Assembly: GCA_006503475.1 (NCBI GenBank)
Contig: RSEH01000166.1
Location: 44,302 to 108,301 of the forward strand
Length of the DNA stretch: 64,000 bases
Direction of reading: 5' to 3'
Source of the DNA: Stentor roeselii
Lineage: Eukaryota > Ciliophora > Heterotrichea > Heterotrichida > Stentoridae
The notes below the pieces were generated by a model. That model had not been told where the DNA came from and made no database searches. It saw nothing but the letters and a program-made list of their open reading frames with translations. The stretch's first letter is position 1. Every line of letters begins with the position of its first letter. The translations under genes and the position numbers were made by a program. This document shows, in pieces, positions 9,182 through 18,233 of this stretch.

Positions 9182-11116
9182 ATGATTTGTGGGAAAAAGA
9201 AAAGTAAGAGAAAAGCATTGGAACCTGTTGACTTGAATATTAAGATCATGTGTCAGAGGTACAGATTCACTTCAAAAGAATTCGAAGACTACCAAAAAGA
9301 ATTTAAATCATTATCAGACGGTAACTCAAGTTTCACTCTTCAAAGTTTTTGCGAAAAAATGGGTCCTCTGGGTTTAGAGCCAACCCGTCTGATCTCCGAC
9401 AGGATTTTCGCAGTGATGAACAAAACAAAGTCCGGAAAGGTTTCAATAGAAGAGTACCTCGAGTATATGGACATCATAATGCACGGCACATCAAACGAAA
9501 AAGTTCTTCAAAGTTTCAGGTTAATAACTCAAGACTCCAGCAAGACGATAAGTTATTCACAGTTCGAAAGCTGGATAATAAAAGTATGGAAAATGCTGAA
9601 TATTTTAACAGGGGTCGAAGTATCTGCTACAAAAGAAAACATTTCACAGCTTTTTTTAAGACTTGATGGAAAAAACGACGGATTTATTGATTTTGAAGAG
9701 TTTGAAGCTGCAATGAAGGACAACTCTGGAATAGGAGAATGGTTTGAAATAGTGAATAAACAGATCAGTCAAAACTTAAACTGCTCCATGATCCGGCAGA
9801 AGACTTCTGTATTTGAGAACATTGAACAGGAGATAAACGAGTGCATTTTCATGTTAAAAAAAGGGAAAAGTCAAGAAGAGGTAAATGAAGATTTTGACTG
9901 TGAGTCTCCAGAGATCTTGCTTGACGACAGTCACTTTACCCGTCCTCGTGGCGACCTGGACTCTTTTTTAACTCTTGGAGACCAGTCAAACGTTTTCGAC
10001 TCAAAAAGACCTGATCCTGACTTGTTACTTTCAAAGCTTTTCAAGGTCTTATCCAGCCTTCAAGAGTTAAAACTCAGCTTTCCAGGTCCTAAACCCAAAC
10101 AAGCCCCACCCTTCACAGTTTCTCGATCACAGAACATGATCCGATGGGGAGACAGTGACTGGAAATTAATAATGAACATGATGATCGGCATTCAAAAATC
10201 AGTCAATCTTGTTTCATGTGACCTAAACTCTGAACTGTCATCATCTGAATTTCTTCACAAGTCAAAACAAATGCTTCCTGCCAGATGCAACAAGTCGAGT
10301 TTCAAGTTCACTGACTACGCCCCAAGTATTTTTTATCGACTTCGAAACCAGTTCCAGGTCTCTTCATCGGAGTACATCAGTTCACTCGGAGTGGAAAAAA
10401 TCGTTTCTAGTCTCATGTCAAACGAATTTGACTCACTTTCAGGCCAATGTTCTTCAGGAAAAAGTGGAAGTTTTTTCTTTATTTCATCTGATAGCAGGTT
10501 TTTACTGAAAACTTTAAATTTTCAAGAATTTTCTCTTTTTTTGAAAATTCTTCCTGATTATTTTTTTCATATGATGAGAAATCCAGGATCTTTATTGACG
10601 AAATTTTTTGGGCTTCATAAAATTGTTGGGGAAAAATCGATTCATTTTGTGGTTATGGGAAATACTTTCTCGGATTCAAATGAAATTCAACAGAAGTTTG
10701 ACTTGAAAGGCTCAACTTATGGAAGAACGACTGACCCTTCTGCTGATTGGACTGTTGCTAGGAAGGACTTGGATTTTAAAGAAATTATGAGAGTTGGTAA
10801 TTTTAAGAAAAAAAAGATTTTAGAGCAAGTTGAAGCTGATGTTGAGTTGCTGGAGAGAATGAAGATTATTGATTATAGCTTTTTGTTGGGTATCTCTGAT
10901 GCTGGGGGTAAGGAAAATGAACAGGGAGTTTTGAGTGTTTGTCAGCAGAAGGTGTATTATTTTGGAATTATTGACTTTTTTACCAAGTTTGGCACGAAGA
11001 AGAAACTGGAGCATTTTATTATGGGAACTTTACATGGAAAATCGAAGGTTTCTTGTGTTCCGCCTAGGAAATATGCAAAAAGATTTATTTCTTATTTAAA
11101 TAAAATCATAGAATAG
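9182..11116 (+). CDS. phosphatidylinositol phosphate kinase with N-terminal EF-hands
   Basis: 644 residues. The N-terminal ~180 residues resemble a neuronal-calcium-sensor-type EF-hand unit: NKTKSGKVSIEE (80-91), a degenerate loop TQDSSKTISYSQ (116-127) and a canonical loop DGKNDGFIDFEE (162-173). Residues about 300-640 are a PIP kinase domain: DYAPSIFYRLRN, the DLKGS motif in FDLKGSTYGR near 505, MKIIDYSFLLG near 559, IIDFF near 596, and the activation-loop region KKKLEHFIMGTLHGK followed by PPRKYAKRF. It should phosphorylate a phosphatidylinositol monophosphate at membranes, with calcium control through the EF-hands. EF-hand/PIP5K fusions are known from apicomplexans, so the architecture suits an alveolate. 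A second Met at 9248 is an alternative start. It ends 6 bp from the convergent cyclin gene. Confidence 0.92.
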   Translation: MICGKKKSKRKALEPVDLNIKIMCQRYRFTSKEFEDYQKEFKSLSDGNSSFTLQSFCEKMGPLGLEPTRLISDRIFAVMNKTKSGKVSIEEYLEYMDIIMHGTSNEKVLQSFRLITQDSSKTISYSQFESWIIKVWKMLNILTGVEVSATKENISQLFLRLDGKNDGFIDFEEFEAAMKDNSGIGEWFEIVNKQISQNLNCSMIRQKTSVFENIEQEINECIFMLKKGKSQEEVNEDFDCESPEILLDDSHFTRPRGDLDSFLTLGDQSNVFDSKRPDPDLLLSKLFKVLSSLQELKLSFPGPKPKQAPPFTVSRSQNMIRWGDSDWKLIMNMMIGIQKSVNLVSCDLNSELSSSEFLHKSKQMLPARCNKSSFKFTDYAPSIFYRLRNQFQVSSSEYISSLGVEKIVSSLMSNEFDSLSGQCSSGKSGSFFFISSDSRFLLKTLNFQEFSLFLKILPDYFFHMMRNPGSLLTKFFGLHKIVGEKSIHFVVMGNTFSDSNEIQQKFDLKGSTYGRTTDPSADWTVARKDLDFKEIMRVGNFKKKKILEQVEADVELLERMKIIDYSFLLGISDAGGKENEQGVLSVCQQKVYYFGIIDFFTKFGTKKKLEHFIMGTLHGKSKVSCVPPRKYAKRFISYLNKIIE

Positions 11117-11122
11117 TTTACA

Positions 11123-11932
11123 TTAAAATCTTGGTCTCATCTTATATTTACAGCAACTGCTCTGGTATGGTAGGTCAAACGAATTAAGATACACTTTAAA
11201 TCGATTAGCAACATCAACAACTTCATTCTGCATGCCAGCAAATCCATGAAACTTTCCAAAAACAACAGAAAAAACCGCATTAGCAATCACCGAGGGTTTA
11301 ACCCAAGCAAACCTAGAGTCAATCAAAGCGAGTTCCGCTGCAAAATAAGCTAAATTTTTCAAATGTTTAGGTGCATCATGAACAAGTGGTTCCAAAAAGT
11401 CCAGAACAGTAGGAATAAAAAGTTTATAATCAAGTACCTTCAAAATTTTTTTTTCAATCATGACGATATAAGTCTTGGGTAGTCTTTCATGAGCAATTTT
11501 ATAAAAAATCGTATTCATATCAAGAGCTTTGATATCTTCATACTTACTTGCGATCATCATGCAAGTCACTCCAACAACGTGCAGCTCTTCTATTCCAATA
11601 GTCGAAGTTTCTGACTTGAAAAACAAGTCCATCAACCTGACTGACAAGAAAAGAGTTCTCAGTGAACAACCGAAGATGTCTAAAACTTCTACCATCCAGT
11701 CAACCATCTTACTACGAAGTTCCTCGTTTATTCGGTGGTTGCGAAGGCAGTCTTCTGTTGAGGTCTCTTGTTCTTTTAGCTCTTGGGTCAGGGAAATGCT
11801 TTCGCCGTAGTCTTGATTGATTGTTTCTTCGAGTGAACGAGTTTTAGTTGTTTGTGACTTGAATGCGTGGAATGATGGATCGTTTTCTTTGTTGAAATTT
11901 TGGCCTTGGTATGAATGTTTGGATTCGGACAT
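11123..11932 (-). CDS. mitotic-type (A/B-like) cyclin
   Basis: 269 residues. A cyclin N-domain spans about 70-190: RSKMVDWMVEVLDIFGCSLR, then TLFLSVRLMDLFF, then VTCMMIASKYED, matching the cyclin-box M-R-x-x-L-x-D-W and A-S-K-Y-E-E patterns, followed by LKVLDYKLFIPTVLDFLEPL. The C-terminal box is shorter and weaker (ALIDSRFAWVKPSVIANAVF). It would activate a cyclin-dependent kinase. The usual destruction box (R-x-x-L) is not evident in the first 60 residues, which contain a QTTKTRSLEETIN segment instead. At 269 residues it is short for a B-type cyclin, mainly through its reduced N-terminus. Confidence 0.88.
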   Translation of the reverse strand: MSESKHSYQGQNFNKENDPSFHAFKSQTTKTRSLEETINQDYGESISLTQELKEQETSTEDCLRNHRINEELRSKMVDWMVEVLDIFGCSLRTLFLSVRLMDLFFKSETSTIGIEELHVVGVTCMMIASKYEDIKALDMNTIFYKIAHERLPKTYIVMIEKKILKVLDYKLFIPTVLDFLEPLVHDAPKHLKNLAYFAAELALIDSRFAWVKPSVIANAVFSVVFGKFHGFAGMQNEVVDVANRFKVYLNSFDLPYQSSCCKYKMRPRF

Positions 11933-12118
11933 TTATCGTTAAAATTTTAAATTTTTAAATTTTGATCTGTTAAGATGGACTTTTCAAGTTTTGGAGATTG
12001 AGGTGATTTGATTGAGTTAATGATTAACCCTTCTCCATCTAAATCTCAACTAAAATAAAATAATGAAAAAACTCATCTTTAAACCCTTAAACATAAAAAT
12101 CTCCAATCACTCCTCTCT

Positions 12119-14770
12119 TCAAAAGCATTCGAAAAAGTCGACATCCCCCGTGGACCCCCTTCTTATCCTAGAAGGTTTCTGTGTCTGTTTCTCTTCAATT
12201 TCATCTAAAAACTCAGAAAGATTCTTAGGATGATTAAGTGAGTTCAAAGTCTCCTCATTATTAAAGCTGCATTTGGGTATATAAGAAGGTCTAAGTTGTC
12301 TACTCATAAGTCGATCCCAGTTAAAATTTCCAAACCAAGGATTATTCTTAACAAAGCCAAATCCTCCACAAGTCCTAGCAGCAGGATTTTTATGAAGCAG
12401 TTGAGTTAAAACATTCCGAAAATGAGTACTTTTATAAGGCAAACTAGAGAAATCAAGTTTATTTTCCAAGATTTTCTCATAAATCGCGATGGGGTCCTCA
12501 TCATCTGCTCCAAAAGGGACATACCCGAAGACCATTTCATGAATCATGACTCCCAAGCTCCACCAGTCGACACTAAAAGAGTATCCAGTCCTTAAAATAA
12601 TTTCTGGAGCTAAATAATGAGGAGTTCCAATAGCAGTGTAAGTCCTGCCATCGACGATGTTCGCTGCTCCAAAGTCAGTAAGTTTTGCGTAACCTTCTTC
12701 ATCAATCAGGACATTTTCAGGTTTGAAGTCTCTGTGAATGATGTTTCTTTCATGTAGGTATTCAAGAGCGACCATTAAAGAAGCAGCGTAGAACTTTGCA
12801 AGTTCTTCACTGAGCTGCCCCATTTCAAGCAAGATGTCGAAAAGGTCTCGACCTCTGACGTACTCTAACAAAAAGTAAACACGTTTCGAGTCTTTGAAGG
12901 TTTTTATGAGTTTTATGATCATTATATGGTCGATTTGAAGTAAAATGTTTTTTTCTAGAAGAAGATTGGATTGAACTCGATTTTCTTCAACTTTTCGCAA
13001 TGTTATCGATTTTAAAGCGTAAAGTGTGCCTTTTTGACTGTGGATTGCGAGGATCACGTTGCCGAGTTCGCCCATGGCCAAGATCTTGACAGGTACAAGT
13101 TCTTCTAATAACACTGAAGTATCCTGCATTTCTATTCGCTTTAAAAGGTTATCTCGCATGATCCCGCTGATGATTGTGTTAAAGTCTTCACGTTCTAAGA
13201 CCCAGCAACTCACAGGGCCGTCTGCGATGACTGTCGCTGTGCGGAAGTCATTGAAAAGAACTGACCTTTCGCCGAAATAATCATTTTTTGTGATATTTCT
13301 GATGTACTTCTCGTTTCGATATACTTTTACTGTCCCTGTCTTGATAATGAAAAAAGAATGGCCTGGGTTGTTTTGTTGGACTATCGCTTGTCTGTCTTCG
13401 AAGTTGATTATTCTTAAAGCTCGTGTCAGTTCTTCGACTCTTTCTTTTGATAAGCCTCGTAAAAGCTGGACTTGCTTTAAAATACAAGCAGCGTCGTTGT
13501 TTAAAGTCACTTGTTGCACGTCACCGCCTATTGCTTTTTCGACGTTGTTTAAAGAAACTTGAGCTAGTTCTACTTCGCCGAAGGCTACAAGGTCACTTTC
13601 GAATACTTCTTCACTTTTATTCGCCATTTCTTTGTCGCCGATGCATTGGAGAGTGTCGAAGGTCTTGTCGCTGAAGAGAGTGCCTTTTATTAGGATTAGA
13701 AGGTTTTCAGATTTTAAAGTTCCTTTTGGAAGGACTATTGAACCGCCTGAGTACTTTTTTAACTCTGATATGTCGAGGATACTTTCACGTTGCTTGTTTG
13801 ATAGAGATGAAAATATTTGGCTTTTTTCTAAGGCGATTCTTTGAGAGTTTCTGGAAAGGATGAACTCTAGGTGGTTGCCTAAGACCTCGATTAGACTGGT
13901 CCGACCAAAACTAACAAGTTCCAGATCAGTCGCAGCAACAACAGTAGTCTTCGAAAGAGTCCTACCAACCAACGCCTGTTCTCCAAAAAACTCTCCCTTA
14001 TTAATCTCCCTAGAATCAGGACACCCCGAATTAACAACAGCAACTCCTTCTTTAACAACATAAAGCATATCTCCACAATCCCCTTCCTTAATAACAACTT
14101 GTCCAGCAACCCATTTTTGACTAAGCAGAATTCCAAGTAGAGCCTCTTTCTGCAAGTTAGTCAAAACATTGAAAATATTAGCAGAATTGATAAAACTTTT
14201 ATTTTCCTCATATTCCTGCATCCTAAGCCGTTTCAAAGTTTTCATAAAAGTATCTCGATCAAGTCCCCACAAGACACAAGAGTCAAGAGTCCTGACAGTT
14301 GCAGTCCTTGGGCGATCATCAATAAGTGCAAGTTCTCCAAAGCTTTGCCCAGGTCCAAGAATCCTTCTTTCATCATTCGCCCTGACTTCAAGTCTTCCTG
14401 CACTGACAACAAAAAAGCACCTTCCAGGTTGTCCTTGTTCAAAGATGACTTCTTTAGCAGCGACTTCAAAACACTTCACTTTTTTGATGATTTTCATTTG
14501 GCTGGACTTGTCGATATTCTTGAAAATGTAGTGATTTTTTAGTACTGAAAGAATAAGAGCGATGTCTTTATCTTCCTTTGCCTTTTTGGAGATGATGGCT
14601 GTAGGAGCTTCTTTGTTGTTTTGATAATCGAAACGTTCATCAACGATAGGTTTTGGGTGTTTCGCCATTCCTTGCCTTTGAAACTCCTCAACAGGTTGAA
14701 GTGCTTTAGTGAAGCTGCTGATTTTACGGTCTATCTCTTGAGATTTGTTGCAATTGACGCAGATTCCCAT
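12119..14770 (-). CDS. cGMP-dependent protein kinase (alveolate type, four cyclic-nucleotide domains)
   Basis: 883 residues. The N-terminus MGICVNC offers Gly2 for myristoylation and Cys4 and Cys7 for palmitoylation, suggesting membrane attachment. Cyclic-nucleotide-binding domains: A at ~82-195 with FGELALIDDRPRTATV (144-159); B at ~196-310 with FGEQALVGRTLSKTTVV, where the usual Arg is replaced; C at ~315-420, degenerate and lacking a phosphate-binding cassette; D at ~431-545 with FGERSVLFNDFRTATVI (499-515). Kinase ~558-815: HRDFKPEN (679-686), DFG (699-701), GTPHYLAPE (715-723). The first Gly of the nucleotide loop is Ala (LAMGELGNV). This A, B, degenerate C, D order is the layout described for apicomplexan PKG. 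Its ATG lies 8 bp after the stop of the MORN gene on the same strand. Confidence 0.95.
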   Translation of the reverse strand: MGICVNCNKSQEIDRKISSFTKALQPVEEFQRQGMAKHPKPIVDERFDYQNNKEAPTAIISKKAKEDKDIALILSVLKNHYIFKNIDKSSQMKIIKKVKCFEVAAKEVIFEQGQPGRCFFVVSAGRLEVRANDERRILGPGQSFGELALIDDRPRTATVRTLDSCVLWGLDRDTFMKTLKRLRMQEYEENKSFINSANIFNVLTNLQKEALLGILLSQKWVAGQVVIKEGDCGDMLYVVKEGVAVVNSGCPDSREINKGEFFGEQALVGRTLSKTTVVAATDLELVSFGRTSLIEVLGNHLEFILSRNSQRIALEKSQIFSSLSNKQRESILDISELKKYSGGSIVLPKGTLKSENLLILIKGTLFSDKTFDTLQCIGDKEMANKSEEVFESDLVAFGEVELAQVSLNNVEKAIGGDVQQVTLNNDAACILKQVQLLRGLSKERVEELTRALRIINFEDRQAIVQQNNPGHSFFIIKTGTVKVYRNEKYIRNITKNDYFGERSVLFNDFRTATVIADGPVSCWVLEREDFNTIISGIMRDNLLKRIEMQDTSVLLEELVPVKILAMGELGNVILAIHSQKGTLYALKSITLRKVEENRVQSNLLLEKNILLQIDHIMIIKLIKTFKDSKRVYFLLEYVRGRDLFDILLEMGQLSEELAKFYAASLMVALEYLHERNIIHRDFKPENVLIDEEGYAKLTDFGAANIVDGRTYTAIGTPHYLAPEIILRTGYSFSVDWWSLGVMIHEMVFGYVPFGADDEDPIAIYEKILENKLDFSSLPYKSTHFRNVLTQLLHKNPAARTCGGFGFVKNNPWFGNFNWDRLMSRQLRPSYIPKCSFNNEETLNSLNHPKNLSEFLDEIEEKQTQKPSRIRRGSTGDVDFFECF

Positions 14771-14778
14771 ATATTATA

Positions 14779-15858
14779 TTAGTCTAAACTTTTCACCCTT
14801 CTTCCTTCTTTCCAAATGCCTTCCTTCCGTTCTCCGTTAGTGTTGACGAAGACTCCTCGGCCGTGTTGTTTGCCGTCAAGCCAAAGACCTTCGTAGACTT
14901 TTCCGTCAGGCCATTGGAAGACCCCGAATCCTTGTTTTTTATCGTCGACGTACTCGCCGTCGTAACGTCGCCCGTCGGGCCAGGTGAAGACTCCTTTGCC
15001 GTCCATTTTGTTATTTTTCCAGAAGCCCTGAAAGACTCTGCCGTCGTTCCACTTGTAAACTCCGAAACCATTTATGTCGTTTTCTGCAAATTCACCGTCG
15101 TATGTGCTACCGTCGGACCAGGCAAAGTGACCCTTGCCGTGCTTTTTGCCGTTTATGTATTGGCCTTGGTAGACTGAACCGTCTGGCCAGTTCTCGGTAC
15201 CTTCGCCGTGTTGCTTGTCCTCTACCCACATGCCTTCGTATTTAGCACCGTCGGTGTGGATGTAAACTCCGAAGCCGTGGGCCTTATCATTTTTCCATTC
15301 TCCTTCATAAACATCTCCATCTCCATGAATGAGCCTTCCACGTCCATTAGCTTTTCCATACTTCCAAAACCCTTCATATTTAGAGCAGTCATTCCAAATC
15401 TGCATGCCTTTTCCATGTTTCTCATTATTTTCATTCCACTCTCCCAAATAAATCGCTCCGTTTTCAAGACTTGAAGCAGGTTTACTAGTGACTCTTACCC
15501 CATCATCATTAATCGAAGGGTAAATAAATGCTCCACTTCTTCTTTCTGCTGCAAGAGTCGCTGGATTCGAGTACTTTTGGAAGTCTTCAAGCAACTCAGA
15601 CTTGACTACCAAGGCCTTGCTCAGAGGAGGCTTCGAGGAAAAGAGTTTCAAAGTCACTTCTCGCGTTCGCTTTCTTTGAATGAATCCTCGTAGAACTGAC
15701 TGAAGTTTTATCAGGTCTGGTGATTTGATGTTGGGAAAATTGGAAGTTTCGTTCGATGTCGTCCCTGATCGACCTTGCTTCGAAATTTCTTCTTTTTCGA
15801 TGCTGAGTTGGTTTTCTTCTGCCGTGTACTCTTTTAAACAGGTGCATGTCGTGCCCAT
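14779..15858 (-). CDS. MORN-repeat protein with IQ-like motif and acylated N-terminus
   Basis: 359 residues. MGTTCTC at the start fits N-myristoylation at Gly2 plus palmitoylation at Cys5 or Cys7. An IQ-like segment (KLQSVLRGFIQRKRTREV) lies near residues 52-70 and could bind calmodulin. From about 130 to the end there are nine full 23-residue MORN repeats plus a partial tenth, each with the Y-x-G-x-W/Y and G-x-G core (for example YEGEWKNDKAHGFG). MORN proteins bind membranes and organise cortical or basal-body structures in ciliates and apicomplexans. It is followed on the same strand, 8 bp after its stop, by the cGMP kinase, which also has an acylation-type N-terminus. Confidence 0.92.
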   Translation of the reverse strand: MGTTCTCLKEYTAEENQLSIEKEEISKQGRSGTTSNETSNFPNIKSPDLIKLQSVLRGFIQRKRTREVTLKLFSSKPPLSKALVVKSELLEDFQKYSNPATLAAERRSGAFIYPSINDDGVRVTSKPASSLENGAIYLGEWNENNEKHGKGMQIWNDCSKYEGFWKYGKANGRGRLIHGDGDVYEGEWKNDKAHGFGVYIHTDGAKYEGMWVEDKQHGEGTENWPDGSVYQGQYINGKKHGKGHFAWSDGSTYDGEFAENDINGFGVYKWNDGRVFQGFWKNNKMDGKGVFTWPDGRRYDGEYVDDKKQGFGVFQWPDGKVYEGLWLDGKQHGRGVFVNTNGERKEGIWKEGRRVKSLD

Positions 15859-16194
15859 TATTTAAATCTTTCAGAAGGGATGGAATTAATGGAGATATTT
15901 GATGTGTTTGGAGGTGTGCAGTCACTTTTTTTATTGACTGGATAAAGTTTTTTTGGAAATTGTGGAAATATCAGAAAATTGATTTGAATAAAGTTGAGAA
16001 AATTTAGAGATTTTTAGAAGTTATTGAAGAAAATAAGGTTTTTTATGAAGGAGGGTTTTTTTTACCTGTACAAATAAACAGAAATTAATCTTATTACCTG
16101 ATATTTAAGCTATTAATGCCACCCTTATATTATAAAAATCTAAACCACAGTACTATTCTTCATACTCTTTTAATTAAACAATTATTAATCTCTA
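15859..16194. other. 336-bp divergent intergenic region
   Basis: AT-rich spacer between the divergent MORN and LRRC23-like starts, with several T runs (for example near 16056). No gene or RNA recognised. It should contain both promoters. Confidence 0.5.
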
Positions 16195-17181
16195 ATGAGT
16201 GAAGCAGAAGAAGCAGAAGTAGAACAGCACACCCCAGTCCCACTGACCTTAGACCACATAAAATCCGGTTTATCCCAAATCGGAAAAACCTTCGACGGTT
16301 CCTCCGTGTCCTTCATAAAGCTCGACCTCGAAAACAAAGAACTCGACATCGCTTCAGACCTTCTCCGAAACTACCAAAACCTTCGCCACTTAAACTTATC
16401 AGGCAACCACTTCGAAGACATTTCCGTAGTTTCCAGTCTTCCCTACATCCTAAAGCTAGACATTCGAGGTAACCGTCTGTCATCCTTATCACTTTTCAAC
16501 GATTCCAGCACATTTCTCTACCTACAACACCTGAACCTATCAAAAAACCAGATAACGACCTTAACTTCCCTAAGCCTTCCAAAGTTACAATCTTTAAACC
16601 TTTCCCAAAACCAGATCTCAAAAATTTCTGACTTTTCAGGCCACGGAAGTTTAAAGTCCCTTGACCTCCGCGGGAATAAACTAACGTCCTTAGAAGGCCT
16701 GAATGACTTAACAGCTTTAGAAGAGCTTTACGCAGCTGAAAACGCAATCACATCGATTCATGGAATAAAAAACGCGGGAAGTCTTAAAAGGCTTCATTTA
16801 AGAAAAAATGCTTTAGCTGGGTTTGAAGCGAAAGGACTTCCTGCCCTTCCCAATTTGGTTTATTTGAATTTCAGGGAAAATGAAGTGACTGAGTCTTCAA
16901 GTATTGGAAATCTTGAAGTTTTTCCTCAGTTGGTTAAAATTGTTGTTGCTGATAATCCGATCAAGCCGGAACCCAGCGGGGACGTCAAGAAAGAAGTCCT
17001 TATTGTGCTTCCTCAGTTGAAGTTTATTGGAAAGGAAGAAGTCACTGCGGAGGAAAGAGAAGAGGCTATTGCTGAAGCTGCGGAAAGGAAGAGACTTGCT
17101 GAAGAGGCTCGACTTGAAGCTGAAAGAGCTGCGAAGGAAGCTTTGGAAAGTGGGGAAGTGAAGGAAGGTGAAGAGGATTAG
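16195..17181 (+). CDS. LRRC23: LRRC23-like leucine-rich-repeat radial spoke protein
   Basis: 328 residues. After an acidic N-terminus comes GLSQIGKTFDGSSVSFIKLD, which resembles the segment before the repeats in LRRC23 (S-x-I-G-K-T-x-D-G), followed by about eight leucine-rich repeats (LRHLNLSGNHF, LQSLNLSQNQI, LKSLDLRGNKL, LVYLNFRENEV) and an LRR cap with VVADNPIKPE. The C-terminus is a charged helix (EEVTAEEREEAIAEAAERKR), also as in LRRC23. LRRC23 (RSP15 in algae) is part of the third radial spoke head in motile cilia. Length is close to the human protein. The next gene starts 16 bp after the stop on the same strand. Confidence 0.88.
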   Translation: MSEAEEAEVEQHTPVPLTLDHIKSGLSQIGKTFDGSSVSFIKLDLENKELDIASDLLRNYQNLRHLNLSGNHFEDISVVSSLPYILKLDIRGNRLSSLSLFNDSSTFLYLQHLNLSKNQITTLTSLSLPKLQSLNLSQNQISKISDFSGHGSLKSLDLRGNKLTSLEGLNDLTALEELYAAENAITSIHGIKNAGSLKRLHLRKNALAGFEAKGLPALPNLVYLNFRENEVTESSSIGNLEVFPQLVKIVVADNPIKPEPSGDVKKEVLIVLPQLKFIGKEEVTAEEREEAIAEAAERKRLAEEARLEAERAAKEALESGEVKEGEED

Positions 17182-17197
17182 ATAGATAATATAAAGT

Positions 17198-18208
17198 ATG
17201 AGCATTTCTTTAACTAAAATCAAGAGAAATTTAAAGCCGTACTTCAGGAAGTCCTCTGCAAGTCATATTAAAATACCTTCTGATGGATTCATCTCGCCTT
17301 ACTCGAGTAACCCTTCCACTCAAGATCTCTTGAAATACAAAAAGTCAGAGACTAGTCAATTTCGCATTAAAAGTCTTCAAAAGAACTCAGCTTTCGCTTC
17401 TCATTCACGAGTCAAGTCTTCAAAACTCATCGATATTGTCACGGCGAAAAAAAAGACAGAGGATAAACTGGAAGTCAAACTTTTAAATAAACTCAAAAAT
17501 ATCAACCCTACTGAAAACTTCGAAATTTTTGAAGAAACTTTTCAAATGGTTATCAGGAATGATAAAAACTATGGAAAAATATTAGAAAAAATCAAAGAGG
17601 CTTATGATCAGAAAATTGGATACTTTTCGGTCAAGAACTTTGAAAATTTACTTGCACAGGTTAAAGAGTTGAAAGAAAAGTACCTTGAAGAGAACTCAAG
17701 AAAAATTGAATTGAAAAAAGAATTTGAAAGAGTTGTTAATGAAAACTTGGAACTTAGTAGAAATCTTGATATGACTGAAAGTTTGTATCTTGAGGTTCAT
17801 GATAAATTACAGAAAATGATGAATTTGGATTTGAATGACTTGGAATTAAATGAAAATACTTGGAAAGTTATTGTGCATGATAATAAAAAACTTAAGAAAA
17901 AAGTAGAAATTTTGAAAAATGAGAATGATGAGTTGAATCAACAGGTCAAGTACTGCTTTAAGGTCTTTTCGGATATCAAAGAAAATGGAAATTTCAATAA
18001 AAATTTTAATTTTGCTGAAGTTTTTAAGGGGAAAATGTGTAAAATTGAAAATGCTATTGAAAGTGATAGCTGTGATAGTGAGGATTTGGTTTGTGATAAA
18101 GTTAAACTGGTGAAAAAACCTTCTTCAGTGCCAGTCCTTGATTTCCAACAACTAGCTGCAGAAGAGGAAAATGAAAAAGATTCCGATGAAAGTGACGATT
18201 TTGATTAA
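17198..18208 (+). CDS. TSNAXIP1-like coiled-coil protein
   Basis: 336 residues: a Ser/Lys-rich N-terminus, then FEIFEETFQMVIRNDKNYGK and ILEKIKEAYDQ (residues ~105-140), then a coiled coil, an ENLELSRNLD block, and NENTWKVIVHDN. The F-x2-x-I-x-x-D-x-x-Y-x-x-I-L-x-x-I-K-x-x-Y pattern resembles the N-terminal domain of translin-associated factor X interacting protein 1, found in cilia-bearing organisms; that is a weak, by-eye similarity. The gene at 62586-63749 is a paralogue with the same order of blocks. The acidic C-terminus (DESDDFD) ends 25 bp from a convergent gene. Only 16 bp separate it from the upstream LRRC23-like gene. Confidence 0.78.
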   Translation: MSISLTKIKRNLKPYFRKSSASHIKIPSDGFISPYSSNPSTQDLLKYKKSETSQFRIKSLQKNSAFASHSRVKSSKLIDIVTAKKKTEDKLEVKLLNKLKNINPTENFEIFEETFQMVIRNDKNYGKILEKIKEAYDQKIGYFSVKNFENLLAQVKELKEKYLEENSRKIELKKEFERVVNENLELSRNLDMTESLYLEVHDKLQKMMNLDLNDLELNENTWKVIVHDNKKLKKKVEILKNENDELNQQVKYCFKVFSDIKENGNFNKNFNFAEVFKGKMCKIENAIESDSCDSEDLVCDKVKLVKKPSSVPVLDFQQLAAEEENEKDSDESDDFD

Positions 18209-18233
18209 TAAAATGTAAATAAACTATAAAGAC

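Noticed and set aside
9159-9218. Longer N-terminus for the coiled-coil gene starting at 9218
   Set aside because: It would overlap the first 37 bases of the divergent PIP kinase gene; MDDMQVL at 9158 is the simpler start, though not proven.
16119-16131. 13-base match CCACCCTTATATT also found at 60542-60554, as a shared promoter motif
   Set aside because: With this much intergenic sequence a single 13-base pair match can arise by chance, and the second copy is not near a start codon.
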